From: Acanthosoma haemorrhoidale
Taxonomy: Eukaryota > Arthropoda > Insecta > Hemiptera > Acanthosomatidae
DNA length: 64,000 nucleotides
Direction of reading: 5' to 3'
NCBI GenBank assembly: GCA_930367205.1
Contig: OV884012.1
Coordinates: 52,597,239 to 52,661,238, forward strand
Both the position numbers and the translations under genes were made by a program. Positions 12,281 through 25,169 of this stretch are shown piece after piece (positions within the stretch are counted from its first letter, which is position 1; each line of letters starts with the position of its first letter). The notes beneath the pieces were generated by a model. That model searched no databases, was not told the DNA's origin, and saw nothing but the letters and a program-made list of their open reading frames with translations.

Positions 12281-12631
12281 TTGTCGGGACACATCCCTAT
12301 CATAAAAATGGAGTCAGATATTAACGCCTACATGGAACATGGTCCATGTTATAAACTACAACAATCCGCACTTGTCACCAGGGCTAGAGTGATTAGGCAC
12401 TGCCCTAGTGGCAAACCCGACACTGGTCCATACCTTTTCCAAACTATTCTGTCTCATAATCCTCCTTATATTTGTAATATCCACCTATTAAATCCTCAGT
12501 CTAGTCTCACGGCCCAACATACCGCCTTTCTGATCTCTTCCCTCAGAACTGCAGCATTTGACCACTCCTTTCTTGCTCGCTTCACCACTCTCCGGAGTTC
12601 TTCCCTCCCATACTTCACCCTGACTATTTAA
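12281..12631 (+). CDS. Unassigned 116-codon frame in the putative retroelement
   Basis: The longest frame of the 11.7-12.9 kb block. It contains ARVIRHCPSGKPDTGPYLF and a leucine/serine-rich C-terminus. No signal peptide, membrane segment or catalytic motif that I recognise. It sits between the GC-rich leader and the AT-rich 3' UTR, so it may be the C-terminal remnant of an element ORF. Whether it is expressed is unknown. Confidence 0.3.
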   Translation: MSGHIPIIKMESDINAYMEHGPCYKLQQSALVTRARVIRHCPSGKPDTGPYLFQTILSHNPPYICNIHLLNPQSSLTAQHTAFLISSLRTAAFDHSFLARFTTLRSSSLPYFTLTI

Positions 12632-12912
12632 TTTTTCCCCATAATTATTATTATTTTTTTAAACTGTCGATAAACCTAAACTGCAACCTTTAAAAATATT
12701 AACCATTAATATTTATGTATTTAATTTTATTACTATTATTTTCCCTCTTCTTTATTGGTATTTAAACAAATCCAAGAATGATATTTTTTAATTTGAGATA
12801 TACCTTTTAGTTTTTTATCATTCTCTCTCTACGTGATGTATGATTTTTTTTCAACCAGTGCAGTATTGTGCATTTTTATCATTCATAAGGACATGGACCC
12901 AGAATGAAGTTT

Positions 12913-14929
12913 TTTTGTTCTATACTATTTTTCTACTCTATTATTCTAATTAATCATTCACAACCTCTTCTTTAAGGGCGAGTTGCACACCAAGTGGCAA
13001 AATTGTGGCGATACCAACGAGGGAACTACAATCATCCGCGAATTATAGTAGCGATTTGTAGCGATTAGAGCTGGGAGGGAGGCATCGGGACCGCACCCTG
13101 AGGCCAGTCTTTGACTAATGGCCCTGGCTGGCGGAAGGCCGGTGGCAACTTGACTGATCGCCTAGCCAAATATTCATAATGCTAATTATCACATCCCTGG
13201 CAAATATATATTTGTAAGTGTCAGCCCCGTTTTAAATTTATGATATTTCTATCGATTTGGAGAGGAAGGCTGGATGGCCTTGCCTTGCTCGGGGGCCGTT
13301 TGGTTCTGTTACGAGAAAAAAAAAATGAGACGGTTTTCTCAAAAAGTAATTTCAGAAAATATTATTCCATATAGAAATTGTGTAATTATCGAGGAGTTTA
13401 CAAATATAAAATCTAGGAGATGTTATCTCAAAGGTCGGTTACTCTTTCGTGTCTTACGGATAATAACTTATCGAGGATTAACTGCATTTAGACGATAAGC
13501 TGTGGAACATTTGCTCAAAAACTAGCAATAATTTTTTTTATTGTCGCATTTCTAAAATAATTAATAATAATATATAAATATAATAATTAATCACATTTTA
13601 CATGAAGCTGAATAAAACATTATACCTTTGATATATTATTTTAACATGCATTTTCATCGATTAACATCTCACAATCACTGTCTAAATAAATAAAAAATCA
13701 GTTATGTGTGGTTTATTACATTGCGACCAATCAATTAAAAAATCTTGATTATACCGTTGTTTTGTTTATACTGATTATTGTGTAAACAGGAACAACTGAC
13801 AGTTTTTCGGATTTATTGTAACAATAATCAAATAATAATGCCTCATGAAAATATTATTAACCAAGACACACTTAATGGTACCCTATCAAACAGGATCAAA
13901 CTACCAAATCATTACTTCAATAATAGTTTTTGTGTGAATAATATATATTTATTTACTTTATGTTAATTGCTTATTTATGTTATGTTAATTGCTTGTTAAA
14001 ACCTAACATTTCACGTCTCTGACTAAAAAATGGGAATAGTTGTGAGTATTATTTTAATGGCTGTTTTATAGTTCAAAAAACACAAATGACATAGTATTAA
14101 CGAAGGTGGCAAAAGATTCCCTACTAAAATGTTTTTAATACCCAGTGATTAATCAACAAAGGACGCTTAATCGTATATTTTGGAAATGACTTTCATGTCT
14201 CTCGCTTGAGCCGGGACCTCACAAAGATTAGACCGCTTAGCAGTGAAACACTAGGGTTTGCTTTACTTGAAAAATTAATGAACCTACAAAAAGTCCAATA
14301 TCAGCAATGTCAACTAATTATTTACCGGCATTCCTGTTACTTATTATTCTTCATAACCATTCAATTTCTAACTAATAGAAAGATGATAGTACAAAAAGGC
14401 TATTTTTTTCCACTTGAGATAAAGTGAGAACGAATTCAATTGAACCGTCGCATTGATAAAATGATTATTCTTTTTTTCGACTAATATGAAAGGTTGACAT
14501 TATATTTCAATGAAACTTGCCAAAACGAAGCCTATTGACCATGCATTACGCTTGTGTCCGCACAATGAAGCGCAGTCAAAGCGTCACTTCCCTGTCCTGT
14601 CTAACAAAGTAACTCGCTTATAATAGTTACCTTATTAACGCCATTGTTATTATTCACTTCATTTTTCTACTTTGTTTTCAAATGTCATTCATTGCGTATA
14701 TTTATATTTTATCTGTTCCCTTGCAGTTTTATGGCATATCAATCAATAAGCTATGTTAATTACTCTTTCTTTTCTTCGACGAGGACCCTTCAATTTGATA
14801 CCGCTTCCCGTGTCCCATACTTTTAGATAGGTTTTCAACATGACAAAAGGCTGACTTAGAATCCTCGCCCAAGACTCAAGAGTTAAGAATTAAAAACACG
14901 GTTCTGATAGTTATACAGATTATCAAACA
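12913..14929. other. No gene recognised
   Basis: AT-rich DNA. It includes a short GC-normal patch (13,060-13,320) and a small direct duplication of a TTATGTTAATTGCTT unit at 13,957-13,995. Confidence 0.45.
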
Positions 14930-15290
14930 GAAACTCTACCCTCGCACTAGAAAACAAACTGCACAAATGCAAACAGTTGAAAAACCAATCCAGACCTCAG
15001 AGTCTAGAAGTATGGGGGACAAATAAACTTCAAATGAAGCCAAACATTCAAATCCAAAGTCCTCAGAACTGTAGTCGACGCTTCCTTCTACATAACGAAA
15101 TGACCCCTTCACAGTGCCAAGTCTTTGAACTTATACTCTCAAGATTTTCCAAATTCTACAAAAGCCTATCCACTCGTCCAAATCCTCTCGTCAACTTCAT
15201 ATCCAGCAACACCCATCCTTATAATCCTCCTCGTCACCTACCTAGAACGGCGATGACCGTATATAGAATTTTTCTTAACACGCATTGGTA
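14930..15290 (+). pseudogene. Diverged Jockey-type LINE, reverse transcriptase C-terminal fossil
   Basis: Within the 14,977-15,291 frame the order of blocks matches the C-terminus of LINE family 1 (copy A, 35,480-35,740). EVWGTNKLQMKPNIQIQSPQ parallels ELWGTAKKSNIKRIQSFQ, RFSKFYKSLSTRPNPLV parallels KFTKFHSSLSNHPNPIA, and THPYNPPRHLPRT parallels THPYNPPRRLKRQ. Divergence is much greater than among family-1 copies, so this is an older or sister lineage. The family-1 3' UTR does not follow. Truncated and non-functional. Confidence 0.8.
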
Positions 15291-17879
15291 AGATTTAACA
15301 CGAAGCTAATAATATTAAAGACGTAGTCAGTATCCAGATTAAACATTTTAAACACATTTTTTCCTCATCTTAGGCCTGTTCCTAAAGAAGCACCTACTCA
15401 TACGAGGCTAAATTCACAAAGAAATGAAATTCACTGCTGATTTTAAACACAGTCAATGATTGTGACATATTTTATAGAATATCAGACTGAAAATGGTACC
15501 CGCATGAAACAGATTAGTATAGAATAATACTGTAGATTCATTGTCAGCCGTTTCGTTCCACAATTCGTCGCTGATTCACTTCACCAAATTTATGTATTTA
15601 ATCATTATTAATCAATCATCATTAATCAATAATTTCGTAAAAATTGTAAATATGATTATATCTCTGAATCAAATATCTGAATCAATAAAAAAATTACGGG
15701 GTTTATCCATAGTGAATATCAACTATGTTGTGGATCAATGCCCTATTCTTAAGGAGAAAGATTCCGTAAACAAAGCCTTATTATCACTTATGTTAAAAAG
15801 TGACCTTTTCTTCCAAGTGTTGAACCTTGTTTCTGCTATATGGGAATGAATCCTAAATCAAGCCTGTTTCGGAACCCAAGATTTATGGACAACTTTTTTC
15901 TTGTTTCATTCCGGCCAAGGTTAGCCTCTAACACCCATTACAACAATGACACCACCCACATCCTTTGATTGCCCCAAAACCATCTGGGACATTTACTGAA
16001 CTACACATCAACATTCATTTTCATTTCATCAATTAATTTTTCTTTTATATATTATTATGAACGCGAATACATGTAGAATCCAACTTGAGGTATCATTTTC
16101 CTTCAGCGATCTGTCCTCATTAAACGGCCACATAAACTCGTGAGGAGAACTGCTCTATTCGCTTCGTGGCAGGACCTCATCTTCAATTAATACTCTCACG
16201 AACTTGTAATCAAATTTTGATTTATTTCACGTTTAATTTGAACATTGCTCTCATCCGTTAATTGGAATCAGCATCCTTCTACTTTCTTTCCTTCATTCCT
16301 GCCTTTAATTTGCACGAATACCAAGAATAAAACATTCATTAAAGTTGCCGAAAATAATGAACGGGGCAAGATTTCTAATCGTTTAAATAACTCATCAGAT
16401 TCATTTTATAGACTACGCAACAAATTTCACATTGATCCATTTTGTTATCTTTTAAGTATCATTTTCAGGATAAAATATGGTAAACTCAAGGCACGTTGTT
16501 TTTGGATTTTTCAAAGAGCACTTTTCCTATATTTCAACCCGCCTAGTATAATGACTAAAACGGCAATGTAATCTTCCATTTTTCAAAAAAACACCACTTT
16601 CAATAAACTATAAAATGTCTTACTTTAACTGGTCTGTTTCAGCAGCTATCACAAAGAGAATCTTTTCAAAAAACAACCACGCACAGAGGAGAAAAGATCA
16701 AGGGTAGCGTTAAGGATACGTTAAGATACTATTGATTAACAATAATGTTTGGGCTGGTTGAGGCCGCTCAAACCGGTCCGAACCAAACAGCTGTTAAAAT
16801 ACGGATATCAACCTTTTATGGCGCCTTTTGGTGTTGTCTGTGACAAAGGATACAAATGATTTATTCGTATCCGTTACGACGAGTTTGTTTTCAAGATTGA
16901 TATGTACCTCTGGGATGTGGGCGTATTTTGTACATGCACGAGTTTATTTTCTTAACGAATTGGTTTGAATTCGAATATAGTGATTTTACTTGTGAATGGC
17001 ACTCAAAATTTACTGAATGTGCCCTTCCTTGTGGGATGAATAATCTCGTAGAGGAGAGTCTTTTAAAAACTTTATTATGAATAACAATCAAAACACTGGT
17101 ATATATACAAATATTAATCAGGTACAGCATACTTTTATTAAGGCACGAGTGTCCGTGTCTTGGCCCTAGCAGGTAGCAAAGGGTTAGGAGAATGGTTAAA
17201 AGACAATAAAAAGGGGACCATAAGTCTCAACTGAAGTACACGTTTCTACTAAATGAGTATTATATAACTGGCCAGTTGAAACTTAAAACGTTCTCTGATG
17301 AAGAGTTCGGAGCTATGGTAGAATATTGTGCGAATTGATAGGGCTTTTAATACAAGAAGTAGTAATTTTGTTTGATAGTAACTAAGGAAATAATCAATTT
17401 AATTCCTTGTTTTCATGCTAGACGGTACAGTTAGGAGTTCAGTAATTGAATCGGCTTAGCAGCTGCCCAGGTGCAGTAGATTCTGCTTTATGAGTATACG
17501 TAGAATGACGAAGCTCACAGAACAATAGTGTATAAACTCACCGGAGAAAATATATGACGACTAGTAGGTGCTTTAGAAAGTGTGCCGGAGTTTTTCCTAT
17601 CCATCCGCTTCATAGACGGCAGTGACTTGGGTGATCCCGTTTGAAAATCTCCAGACCGGGCCTTTCACAGTCATCCACCGACCATCTAGGCTAGCGTAGC
17701 TTACAACTCTTCATAGTTTAAGATCATTTCTTTACGGCGCCTTATTATTATTAAGATATACTAGCGGTATAAATTTGTGAAGTCGTGAAACTAAAATACA
17801 TAAAAGTACTGCATAGAATACTCTTCGTTTTCCATTATCATTTAAGTAAGAGTCATCCATTTCTAGATCGTCATTATGA
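15291..17879. other. No gene recognised
   Basis: AT-rich DNA. Two frames of just over 100 codons (15,541-15,849 and 16,245-16,571) are rich in I, N, L and S, have no motif, and read as chance frames in AT-rich sequence. Confidence 0.45.
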
Positions 17880-18035
17880 CATGTGAAACCGTGGCTTCGC
17901 GGTTCAAATCCCGGTGGTTCATTATGAATAAGATTAAGGTCTTGTTAGGATTCACTCAGCCGCAAAAAGGAAAGTGAGGATCTACTTGAATAGACAAACT
18001 ATCAAAAGGTTTGTACCGAAGGATTTAATTTATAC
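17880..18035 (+). repeat. SINE-like repeat, tRNA-derived, copy 1
   Basis: A pol III B-box-like sequence, GGTTCAAATCCCGG, lies at 17,901-17,914. The body downstream (GGATTCACTCAGCC, then GTGAGGATCTAC, ending GAAGGATTTAATTT) aligns with the repeat at 43,850-44,095. No clear A box, so it is probably 5' degraded. Confidence 0.55.
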
Positions 18036-18969
18036 AAATCCGTTTTATTTTTCAAACACTTGGCTGTAATACATTAGGCATGTTGAAACTGAGAGATAAA
18101 ATCGTGTGGATAAGAATGTAAATCAATCTAAATTCATTTTTATTTTGTTTACAGCATTACTTGTTCCACTTTAACGAACTTGTATTCCTTCAAGCAAAGG
18201 AGAAAAGTTCGTGAATTCCTACAACCTCAATTAGTCCGAATGTGCAGTGTGTCCCAACTGCACCGTCCTCCTTGAATCTGAAGTGATCCTTGAATCTGGT
18301 TTCCTTGTTAGATTTGATTAATCGTATATTAAAGCGTATAATTGCCAAATATAATGCAAGTTCGTGCTCTTTTTCTTCCAAATTCAATTTGTGGAAATAG
18401 TGTTTTTTTTATATATAGCAAAGCTTGAAAGGCAAAAATTGAAAACCGGCACCTATGTAGCTTATGAATGTCCAAAATGCTCAAGAATATATAAAAACGT
18501 TACGTGAAGTGACTATAGTTAACTATGTGAAGTTACACCGTACACTGTAGACTCAAACAAAGATGAGCGTTAATTTGAGTCTAAAATTAATTCTGCGTAC
18601 AACATAACAAATTCAAGTTACTGTGATACATCATACTACTATGAAATATTTTCTTAATGTACCATTTAAAGGGCATTAATTGTGATCAAATAAAGTCAAA
18701 GCATATTACCTACTATTAATGGGAGCTCTGAGGTCTTTAAAATGTCAAGGTACTTATTGTAATAGAAAAATATTTATTTTTTAACTGTTAATTTCTTTGT
18801 TAGCCATCCTTAATTATATTTCGTATGTTTCTTTAGGTTACGATCATGATATCAATGACAGTTTTAATGAGTTTTTATTAAATTGCTAACTGTTAATTTG
18901 TCCAGATCCTTAATTTGATATCCTTCTAAAAACTGTAGAATTTTGTAATAGTGATTAATTGATTAATCA
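18036..18969. other. No gene recognised
   Basis: AT-rich DNA with only short frames. Confidence 0.5.
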
Positions 18970-19235
18970 TCCGTCCCCGTGTATTCAGTGGACACGACTC
19001 CTAAATGTGAAGATCCGGGTTCGATCTTTGGTTTTTTTCTTTGGTAGGTGTGTCTGGTTGGGGTTAACTCAGCTTCGCCAGAACAAATAATAATATAAAT
19101 AGCAAACCCTAATACGAATTTACGGTTGAAAGGTGCCACCTAGTGCTGATCAACTATCTTCTCAACGCCACCTACGAATGGTGATAACTTCCGGTCGGCC
19201 CCACCTCTTCATAAGGTGTTACGCCATAATTTTTT
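18970..19235 (+). repeat. SINE-like repeat, possibly tRNA-derived
   Basis: A tRNA-like head has a weak A box around 18,980-18,995 and a good B box, GGTTCGATC, at 19,018-19,026. It is followed by a body with a GTGCCACCTAG-type motif repeated at 19,133 and 19,170 and a GC-normal 3' part. GCCACCT motifs of this kind also occur inverted near 45,070. Family identity is uncertain. Confidence 0.45.
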
Positions 19236-22200
19236 TTAAACTAATTTATTACACTTAATTTTGTGTTATGATTATTGTGGTAATTTTCCTGTTATCCTAA
19301 CATCAAATTCATTCATTGTACATTATCAGAATTAAAGGTTAACAGGTGACTCACAAAAGCCTGGACAGAAAGACGAAATGACAGTTTATTGTTGAAAACG
19401 CTCATAACCAGAAATAATTAATAACCCAGATTTGATGTCTTCAATATTATAGTGTTCATCCGAGGCCAATTACTGTTCTAGTTTAGCCATTTAATTCAGA
19501 TAAATATTGGTTGAAAGTTACAAATGAGTGGTCAGATTATAAGGTCACAAACGCTATATATTATATATATACATAAGAAACAGAAGATGTAATACGAGTA
19601 AATGAAAGGTTAGTAGAATATCTGGGTGCGATCTAAATCGGGCAGTTTGAAGACAAGTCACGGCTGGTTCTCGGGCCATTAGACTGCGCTCCAGCTTTTT
19701 CGGGAGCCCGAATTTGAAGCATATAGCGAAGAGACTGAAAATATTAGGTATCGCTTTATCTATGACATACTTACCATTCGGTTTGGATCGTATTTCTAGA
19801 GGTACGAAAAGATACAATATAACCAATGTAAGTAGTATCTATAAAATAAAATATATTCGTCATTCTGGAACAAAGTTCCCTATGAAAGACATTATATAAA
19901 CCATTGTTTGGCCAACGTGTATGGTAATCAGTTATGTGCCATGCTAATAAATTGACAACCATTACATAAATTAGACACAAGACCGGCGAGTAATTCGCAT
20001 ATGACGAAGTAAATATTATTCTCTACCTGAGAACGCAATAAAATAAGAATCGTGAAACTAGATCGTAATTCGTGAATTACGTTAGGATCTGTTTTATTAC
20101 ACGACCACATATTCCTTAATTAAGCGGAAATAGGCTGGTACATAGGTTTTGTCCTTAAATTGAGACGGTTGGCTTTAAAATTGGTTCGTGGTAATCGTGT
20201 TCTGTCTGTAGGTTGCATTTACTACTGCAGTGGTCATCAAACGACAAAACATCGTTCCCGTTTCTGTAACTTTTAAGAGTCCTCAATCCACATCTAATAA
20301 CTCGAAAGCTTACTTATTTCCATAGTTAAAAACACATTAAAGACGTTAAGACAATCATAGAATTCAAAGGTACTCGCAGATCAACAAAAGTTAACAGACT
20401 TGTACAATTTATTTAAATTACAATAATATGCCTGAGGTCACTTCAGTAATTAACCTTAAAGATAACGTTTACCTCTAAATATAGCACAAGACATAAGAGC
20501 CTGTTTAGGAAACTAGTCCTCGGCTACTAACTGGATCGATCATAGCAGGTGACTTTAATGAGCGGTAAGAAATCAATCTTCACCTTGGTGGTGGCCGGTC
20601 CTTCTATTCTGGCCATAGCAAATCCGTCTTCATTATGTCATTTTCAAGTGGTACCATCGGCCAAAAGATAATAATGATAATAATAAAAAAAGTTACATTC
20701 CGTACAACGCCCTCGGATTATTGAGTTTTTAATGATTGTCATTAGATGAGAATTCTTCTTACTGGATAAATTGCTTTTTCATGCCAGGGCAAGATTATTA
20801 ATGTATCTGATATTGCTCAGAACCTTTGATTTTCAGACCCTACCCCTAAAAATGCCTAAGAGTCCAGGTGACGAAAATACTATCAAATTAATGTACACGT
20901 GATTATTTCTTAACTCAAGAGCGTTTAACATTATTTACTTATATTAATTTAAAAACGTTTGCATACATTTTACTTTAAAATCTATATTATAGATTACATA
21001 AACCAAAGTTACTTTATGGCAAAATTATAAACTTACTAATTTAAGTTTTTAACGTCCCATTTTCTTGATTCTGATATACTAAAGTTTAAAAACTAATAAG
21101 AAGTGATTAACCAGATACAGTCTAAATGCACATCGATTCTATGTAGATCAAATATCGCTATGCGGTCAAGAAGGACTTTCGTGAACTAATATAAACTTTC
21201 GGTCAAAAAAATCACAACAGGTAGAAGTTTTTTAATTTCACCAGAACAGCAGGTTTTACACCTTTACCGTTCTCCGGGTCTTCTCCATAATCTTTCACGG
21301 GCATCTGGACTGTTAAGGTCTACTCTCATCACATCAGTGAATAGGATATTTTTCTATTCCTCTTCAGTCCAAGATTGGTGTTCAGTGTTCTCTTGCACTT
21401 CTTAGTATCTCCTTACTTCGGTGTTCAGTAGTAAAAAGGGCCATTTCACAGGCCTTCTTCAGCTAAGGTTTGACTCTCTCGGTCTTCCTATAACGGTTGA
21501 CGTTTCTAATGCCGAAGCTTTTCATATTTAATGTTTTCCAAATATGAAATGCGATTTCTATATAAGCAATACATATAAAATGTATATCGAATTTTAAACC
21601 CATGTATAATTTGAAGTCACTAATATAGTTAATTTATAATATAATTTAATAGAGGACCGATAAAGACCAGCACAAATAGACACCAGGCTGAAAACGAAGT
21701 GTTCAGTAATCGGTTATAATCACAATTAGTCACAGTACTGTTATTGGAGTATAATTGAAAGTTAAATTTAATTTCATTGTGTCAAATCAAGAACACGGCA
21801 TATGTATAAACAATATCGATATTCAATCTAATCTCAGTCCTTTACTCAAATAGTTCCAAGTGACTGAAGTCCAAGAACAAGTCACTTTCTTTTTTTTTTT
21901 TTCATGTATCAATAGAAATCGAATTCTAATTGGGTAAACCGGATCAAACCACGGTAGAAAATTCACATGTAAATAACTTTCCCAAATCGTCAGCAAGTTT
22001 TCTCCACTTGCTCCAATGTTATTGCTGAACTGGAATGAAATTGAAACGGAATGCTCTGTATGTGCTTTCCTACGGTTTATTATTTTACATTAAGCCGAAG
22101 ACCCGTTTGTAAATTCATTCATTCAAATATTTTTCAATCAATTTACTAAAAGGCTATTTGATCTTAAGCAAAAAGTCTTAATCCAAGGATCAGTAGCCTA

Positions 22201-22739
22201 AACAGTTGGTTTTTCAATTGTATACAGTTTTTTTCTAAAAAATAAAATTTGGTTGTACAAATCATGAACAGCATTGCATTTACAAGTTGTGTTACCAAGA
22301 AAGGGCTACTTTCGGTCTCCTTTCTAATTTATTTTTAGTACATATGTAAATAAAATGTATATATATCGATATATATTTTCACCTAGCTTACCCGAAGAAT
22401 CACGCCTCTATCCTCAAGCTAAATAATAATAAAAAAAATTTAATTAAATTGAATTTATTTGGGATGCCATTTAATTATTAAATCTAGATTTTATTAATTT
22501 ATCAAACTCTGATCGAATCGATTAAGATTGATTTCATTTTGTCCCAATGTAATTCTAATGCAAAATTAAATCTCGTGTTGATCAATGAAAGGAGCTTAGA
22601 TCGTAAAATAGAATTTACGATATGATAAGTTTTATATTTACATGACTGAAAAATTTAATAAAATAAAATAATATGAATGACATATGATTACTTTCAACTT
22701 ATAATGTAAATAAATTGTCTCTTACATAGTTCTACACAT
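19236..22739. other. No gene recognised
   Basis: AT-rich DNA. Frames at 19,554-20,110 overlap on both strands without motifs. A GDFNE-like string at about 20,547 was considered as an endonuclease relic and rejected. An 18-bp alternating TA palindrome around CGAT lies near 22,358. Confidence 0.45.
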
Positions 22740-23050
22740 AGTTGGTGCCTTGAAGAGGATCTTCATTGAAACATACCAGCCAGCTTAGCTGAAAAGTACC
22801 TCATCAGAGTTTACGTTGAGCTCTTCTCTCCCTCTCTTTCTCTCTGTCTGCCTCCTTCCCATAAAACTGATCTCCCTTATCTCTCTTCTCCTCGAACTCA
22901 CCTCTGTCTAAGAAAGGGTGTTTTCTTTGATCTCACTCTGTGGTACTGAAAAGGGTTTTTATAATCCCCTGCCTTGGCCTGTTTTCAACCCCGTATAAAA
23001 GGGGTGTATTGTTACTCGTCCGTCAACACCCTTTTGACGGACATCAACAA
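22740..23050 (+). promoter_or_regulatory. Promoter-like block with TATA box and hairpin
   Basis: A pyrimidine-rich tract (22,825-22,930, mostly CT and CCT) is followed by CCCCGTATAAAAGGGG with a consensus TATA box at 22,994-23,000. Next comes a perfect 9-bp stem, GTCCGTCAA/TTGACGGAC with a 7-base loop, at 23,018-23,042. The layout would suit a solo LTR or an element leader, but no TG...CA ends or flanking duplication were found, and no gene follows. Confidence 0.35.
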
Positions 23051-24596
23051 AGACACTTACTTATGAGTTATTGCCAATTTACATTTTTTATTTCTAATAT
23101 ATTATGAAATATATATTTTGCGGTGAGTTACACATATAACAATAAACGCCAAAAAAGAAAATTGATTTACTTCAGTACATTCTTACATAATCTTAAATCC
23201 TAAGATTAATCTATCTTATTATTATATTTACCTTTTGTGGCGAGTTATTAACATAAGATAAGAATTTTTACTGTAACTATACCGTTCAAATTGTAGGATG
23301 TCATTTCTTATGGAGGGTTTAGCACTTTCGATTGGCCTGGAGGCGAATAGCATAAAAATTGCAATATTTAATTCAAGTGATAAATATCATCAATTTTTTT
23401 TTCATTATTCGAATGATTTGAGTAAAGACCAAAATGAAAGGACAAATGAATTAAATAAACAATATAGAGATATGATCTCTGTTAAACCGTTTCCATCATA
23501 GAGTATCTTATCTCCAACAAAACACGATATGAAAATATTAATTTTTCAAAGAAGGCTTCTCTCCAATTAAATATTTTTATCTTCTCAGGCGAAAATTTCC
23601 TATTTCTATTATATTATAAATTATTTATTATGTGGTGAGCTACAAAAATAACAGAACACTACCGAAAGACCCAGGCTCATGAGGATTTTTTTTGATTTTG
23701 TACTAAAATAATCTATGTAAAAACTGTACCCGTTTCTGCAAATCGTATTTTATATTTAGAAAATTATATTAATTTTAAAAATTTATTGAAATCAGTTGAC
23801 TTCTAAGAGTTTATTTTTTAGATTAACTTTGGATTCCTTTTTGCGTTACCATCAAACCATAAACATATTTAGAAAAAAAAACATTAAATATAAAATGGTT
23901 TTAGAGATTTGGCTAGAAAAAAAATAAAAGTCAGGTGTGAAGCGTGTTAGTTTATTTCTTTTGGCTTTAGGACGTGTCAAGCACTAGGAGCTTTGATGTC
24001 CACACATATACGATCATTTTTCTTGATTTTGGTTTCAAACACCTGTTTTTTTATCAAATTATTTAAACTTTTATTATTTACAGGGCATGAAAAGAGATTT
24101 TTTAACATGTTTTTGGGGTTTATATACTATTAATCACGTCAACATAGATCCAAATGAGCACGGCACCCCTCAGGCCGACTGGAGGTCATGCGGCACCACA
24201 GTCCCACTTGTCTAGGAGGCATGACATTTATTATTTTTTTAATAAAACGAGGCCTGATCAGACAACGCGGATAAAAACCATGTTGTCTACCAAACCATTC
24301 ATACAACAGTACAATCCACTGATATAAAAGTGCATTCGTAATCAGATAAGTAACTGATTATTTCAACATTATTCTTTTTTCGCACGCTGAATTTTATTAT
24401 ATCGTCACTAAAAGGAGTACAACAAAAACCAAGAGGTCGTTAAATATATCCTTCAACTTTCAGCTTAATTGGATTATTTTTACAGCCACTATAGTATAAC
24501 GTACATACAGCCATTATATTTAAAAGACAGATTATATCCACGTGCCTCTTAGAAGGTAGCTTGGACCTCGAGAACTAAGCACTCTGTATTCTTAAC
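23051..24596. other. AT-rich DNA with a degenerate dispersed motif
   Basis: A GGYGAGYTA-containing motif recurs near 23,122, 23,238 and 23,634 at irregular spacing. A 58-codon ATG frame starts near 24,154 without a recognisable motif. No gene is called. Confidence 0.4.
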
Positions 24597-24618
24597 ACAC
24601 CAAAATCGATTTTGGTGT
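24597..24618. repeat. 22-bp perfect palindrome
   Basis: ACACCAAAATC is followed directly by its reverse complement GATTTTGGTGT with no spacer. It could be a dimeric protein-binding site or a cruciform centre. Confidence 0.6.
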
Positions 24619-25169
24619 AATCGGATTGGTATTAGATGAAACTGAAGAATGGAGGTATTATGTTTCGGTTATCAATCATTTTAATTGTGGAAAGGTTCAC
24701 ACCCTTGGTCACCGCCACGCGATATTTCACGGGCTGTTGGTTTCACAAGGCACCAGGTGTTCATCTAGACGGGCACAGGTGAAGGCTTGGCTTCGACAAA
24801 TATTTGCTAATTGGACAACAAAAAGAAATGGATAGGGGAAGCATCGGGTGGCAGCCAGCCCACTTAGTCCTCATTGCTGACTCACTCCTGCTTGTGCAAC
24901 TAGCCACTCGTCAGCTGTCTGCGATCGGCGGAAATGTAACCTTTCCTATGCCACATACCGGTGTCCATTGCTGCTTCTCACCACTTTCTTTATCATTTGT
25001 TTCCTACGAAATCGTTCTTTGATCGCTTGAAAAACGAATAAAGAGAACAAGTGAGACCCGAACTCCCCCGTCAGCAGATGTGAAATGATTGACGAGCCCA
25101 AAAACAGATATTCTCTTATCAAAAAATTACAGGCCAACGGTAATGTCTTTCTCTGTCGGCCTGTAGAGG
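24619..25169. other. GC-normal segment, no gene recognised
   Basis: Overlapping frames of 60-70 codons occur on both strands. Composition is closer to coding or transposon DNA than the flanks, but I recognise no motif. It may be an upstream part of the family-3 element that ends at 25,440. Confidence 0.4.

Larger units (their letters stand above)
11700..12912 (+). mobile_element. GC-richer putative retroelement with TATA-like box and family-3 tail
   Basis: This block stands out from the AT-rich background. Its 5' part (11,730-12,250) is GC-rich and repeats a CATAAA-type hexamer about five times. It holds a TATTTAAAA box at 11,986-11,994 and a perfect GC hairpin at 12,072-12,091. A 116-codon frame follows, then AT-rich 3' UTR, ending in a GGACATGGACCC-AGAATG tail. 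That tail resembles the ends at 25,420 and 43,113, and the pyrimidine-rich text just before the UTR (CTCCGG-AGTTCTTCCCTC) resembles 25,195-25,230. I infer a decayed or internally deleted retroelement. No RT or integrase motif is visible, so the class is uncertain. Confidence 0.4.

Noticed and set aside
15541..16571. Two plus frames of just over 100 codons
   Set aside because: Rich in I, N, S and L with no family motif; plausible chance frames in AT-rich DNA.
20520..20580. GDFNE-like string that could be a LINE endonuclease relic
   Set aside because: Only about eight residues, followed directly by a stop and with no flanking endonuclease motif or repeat.
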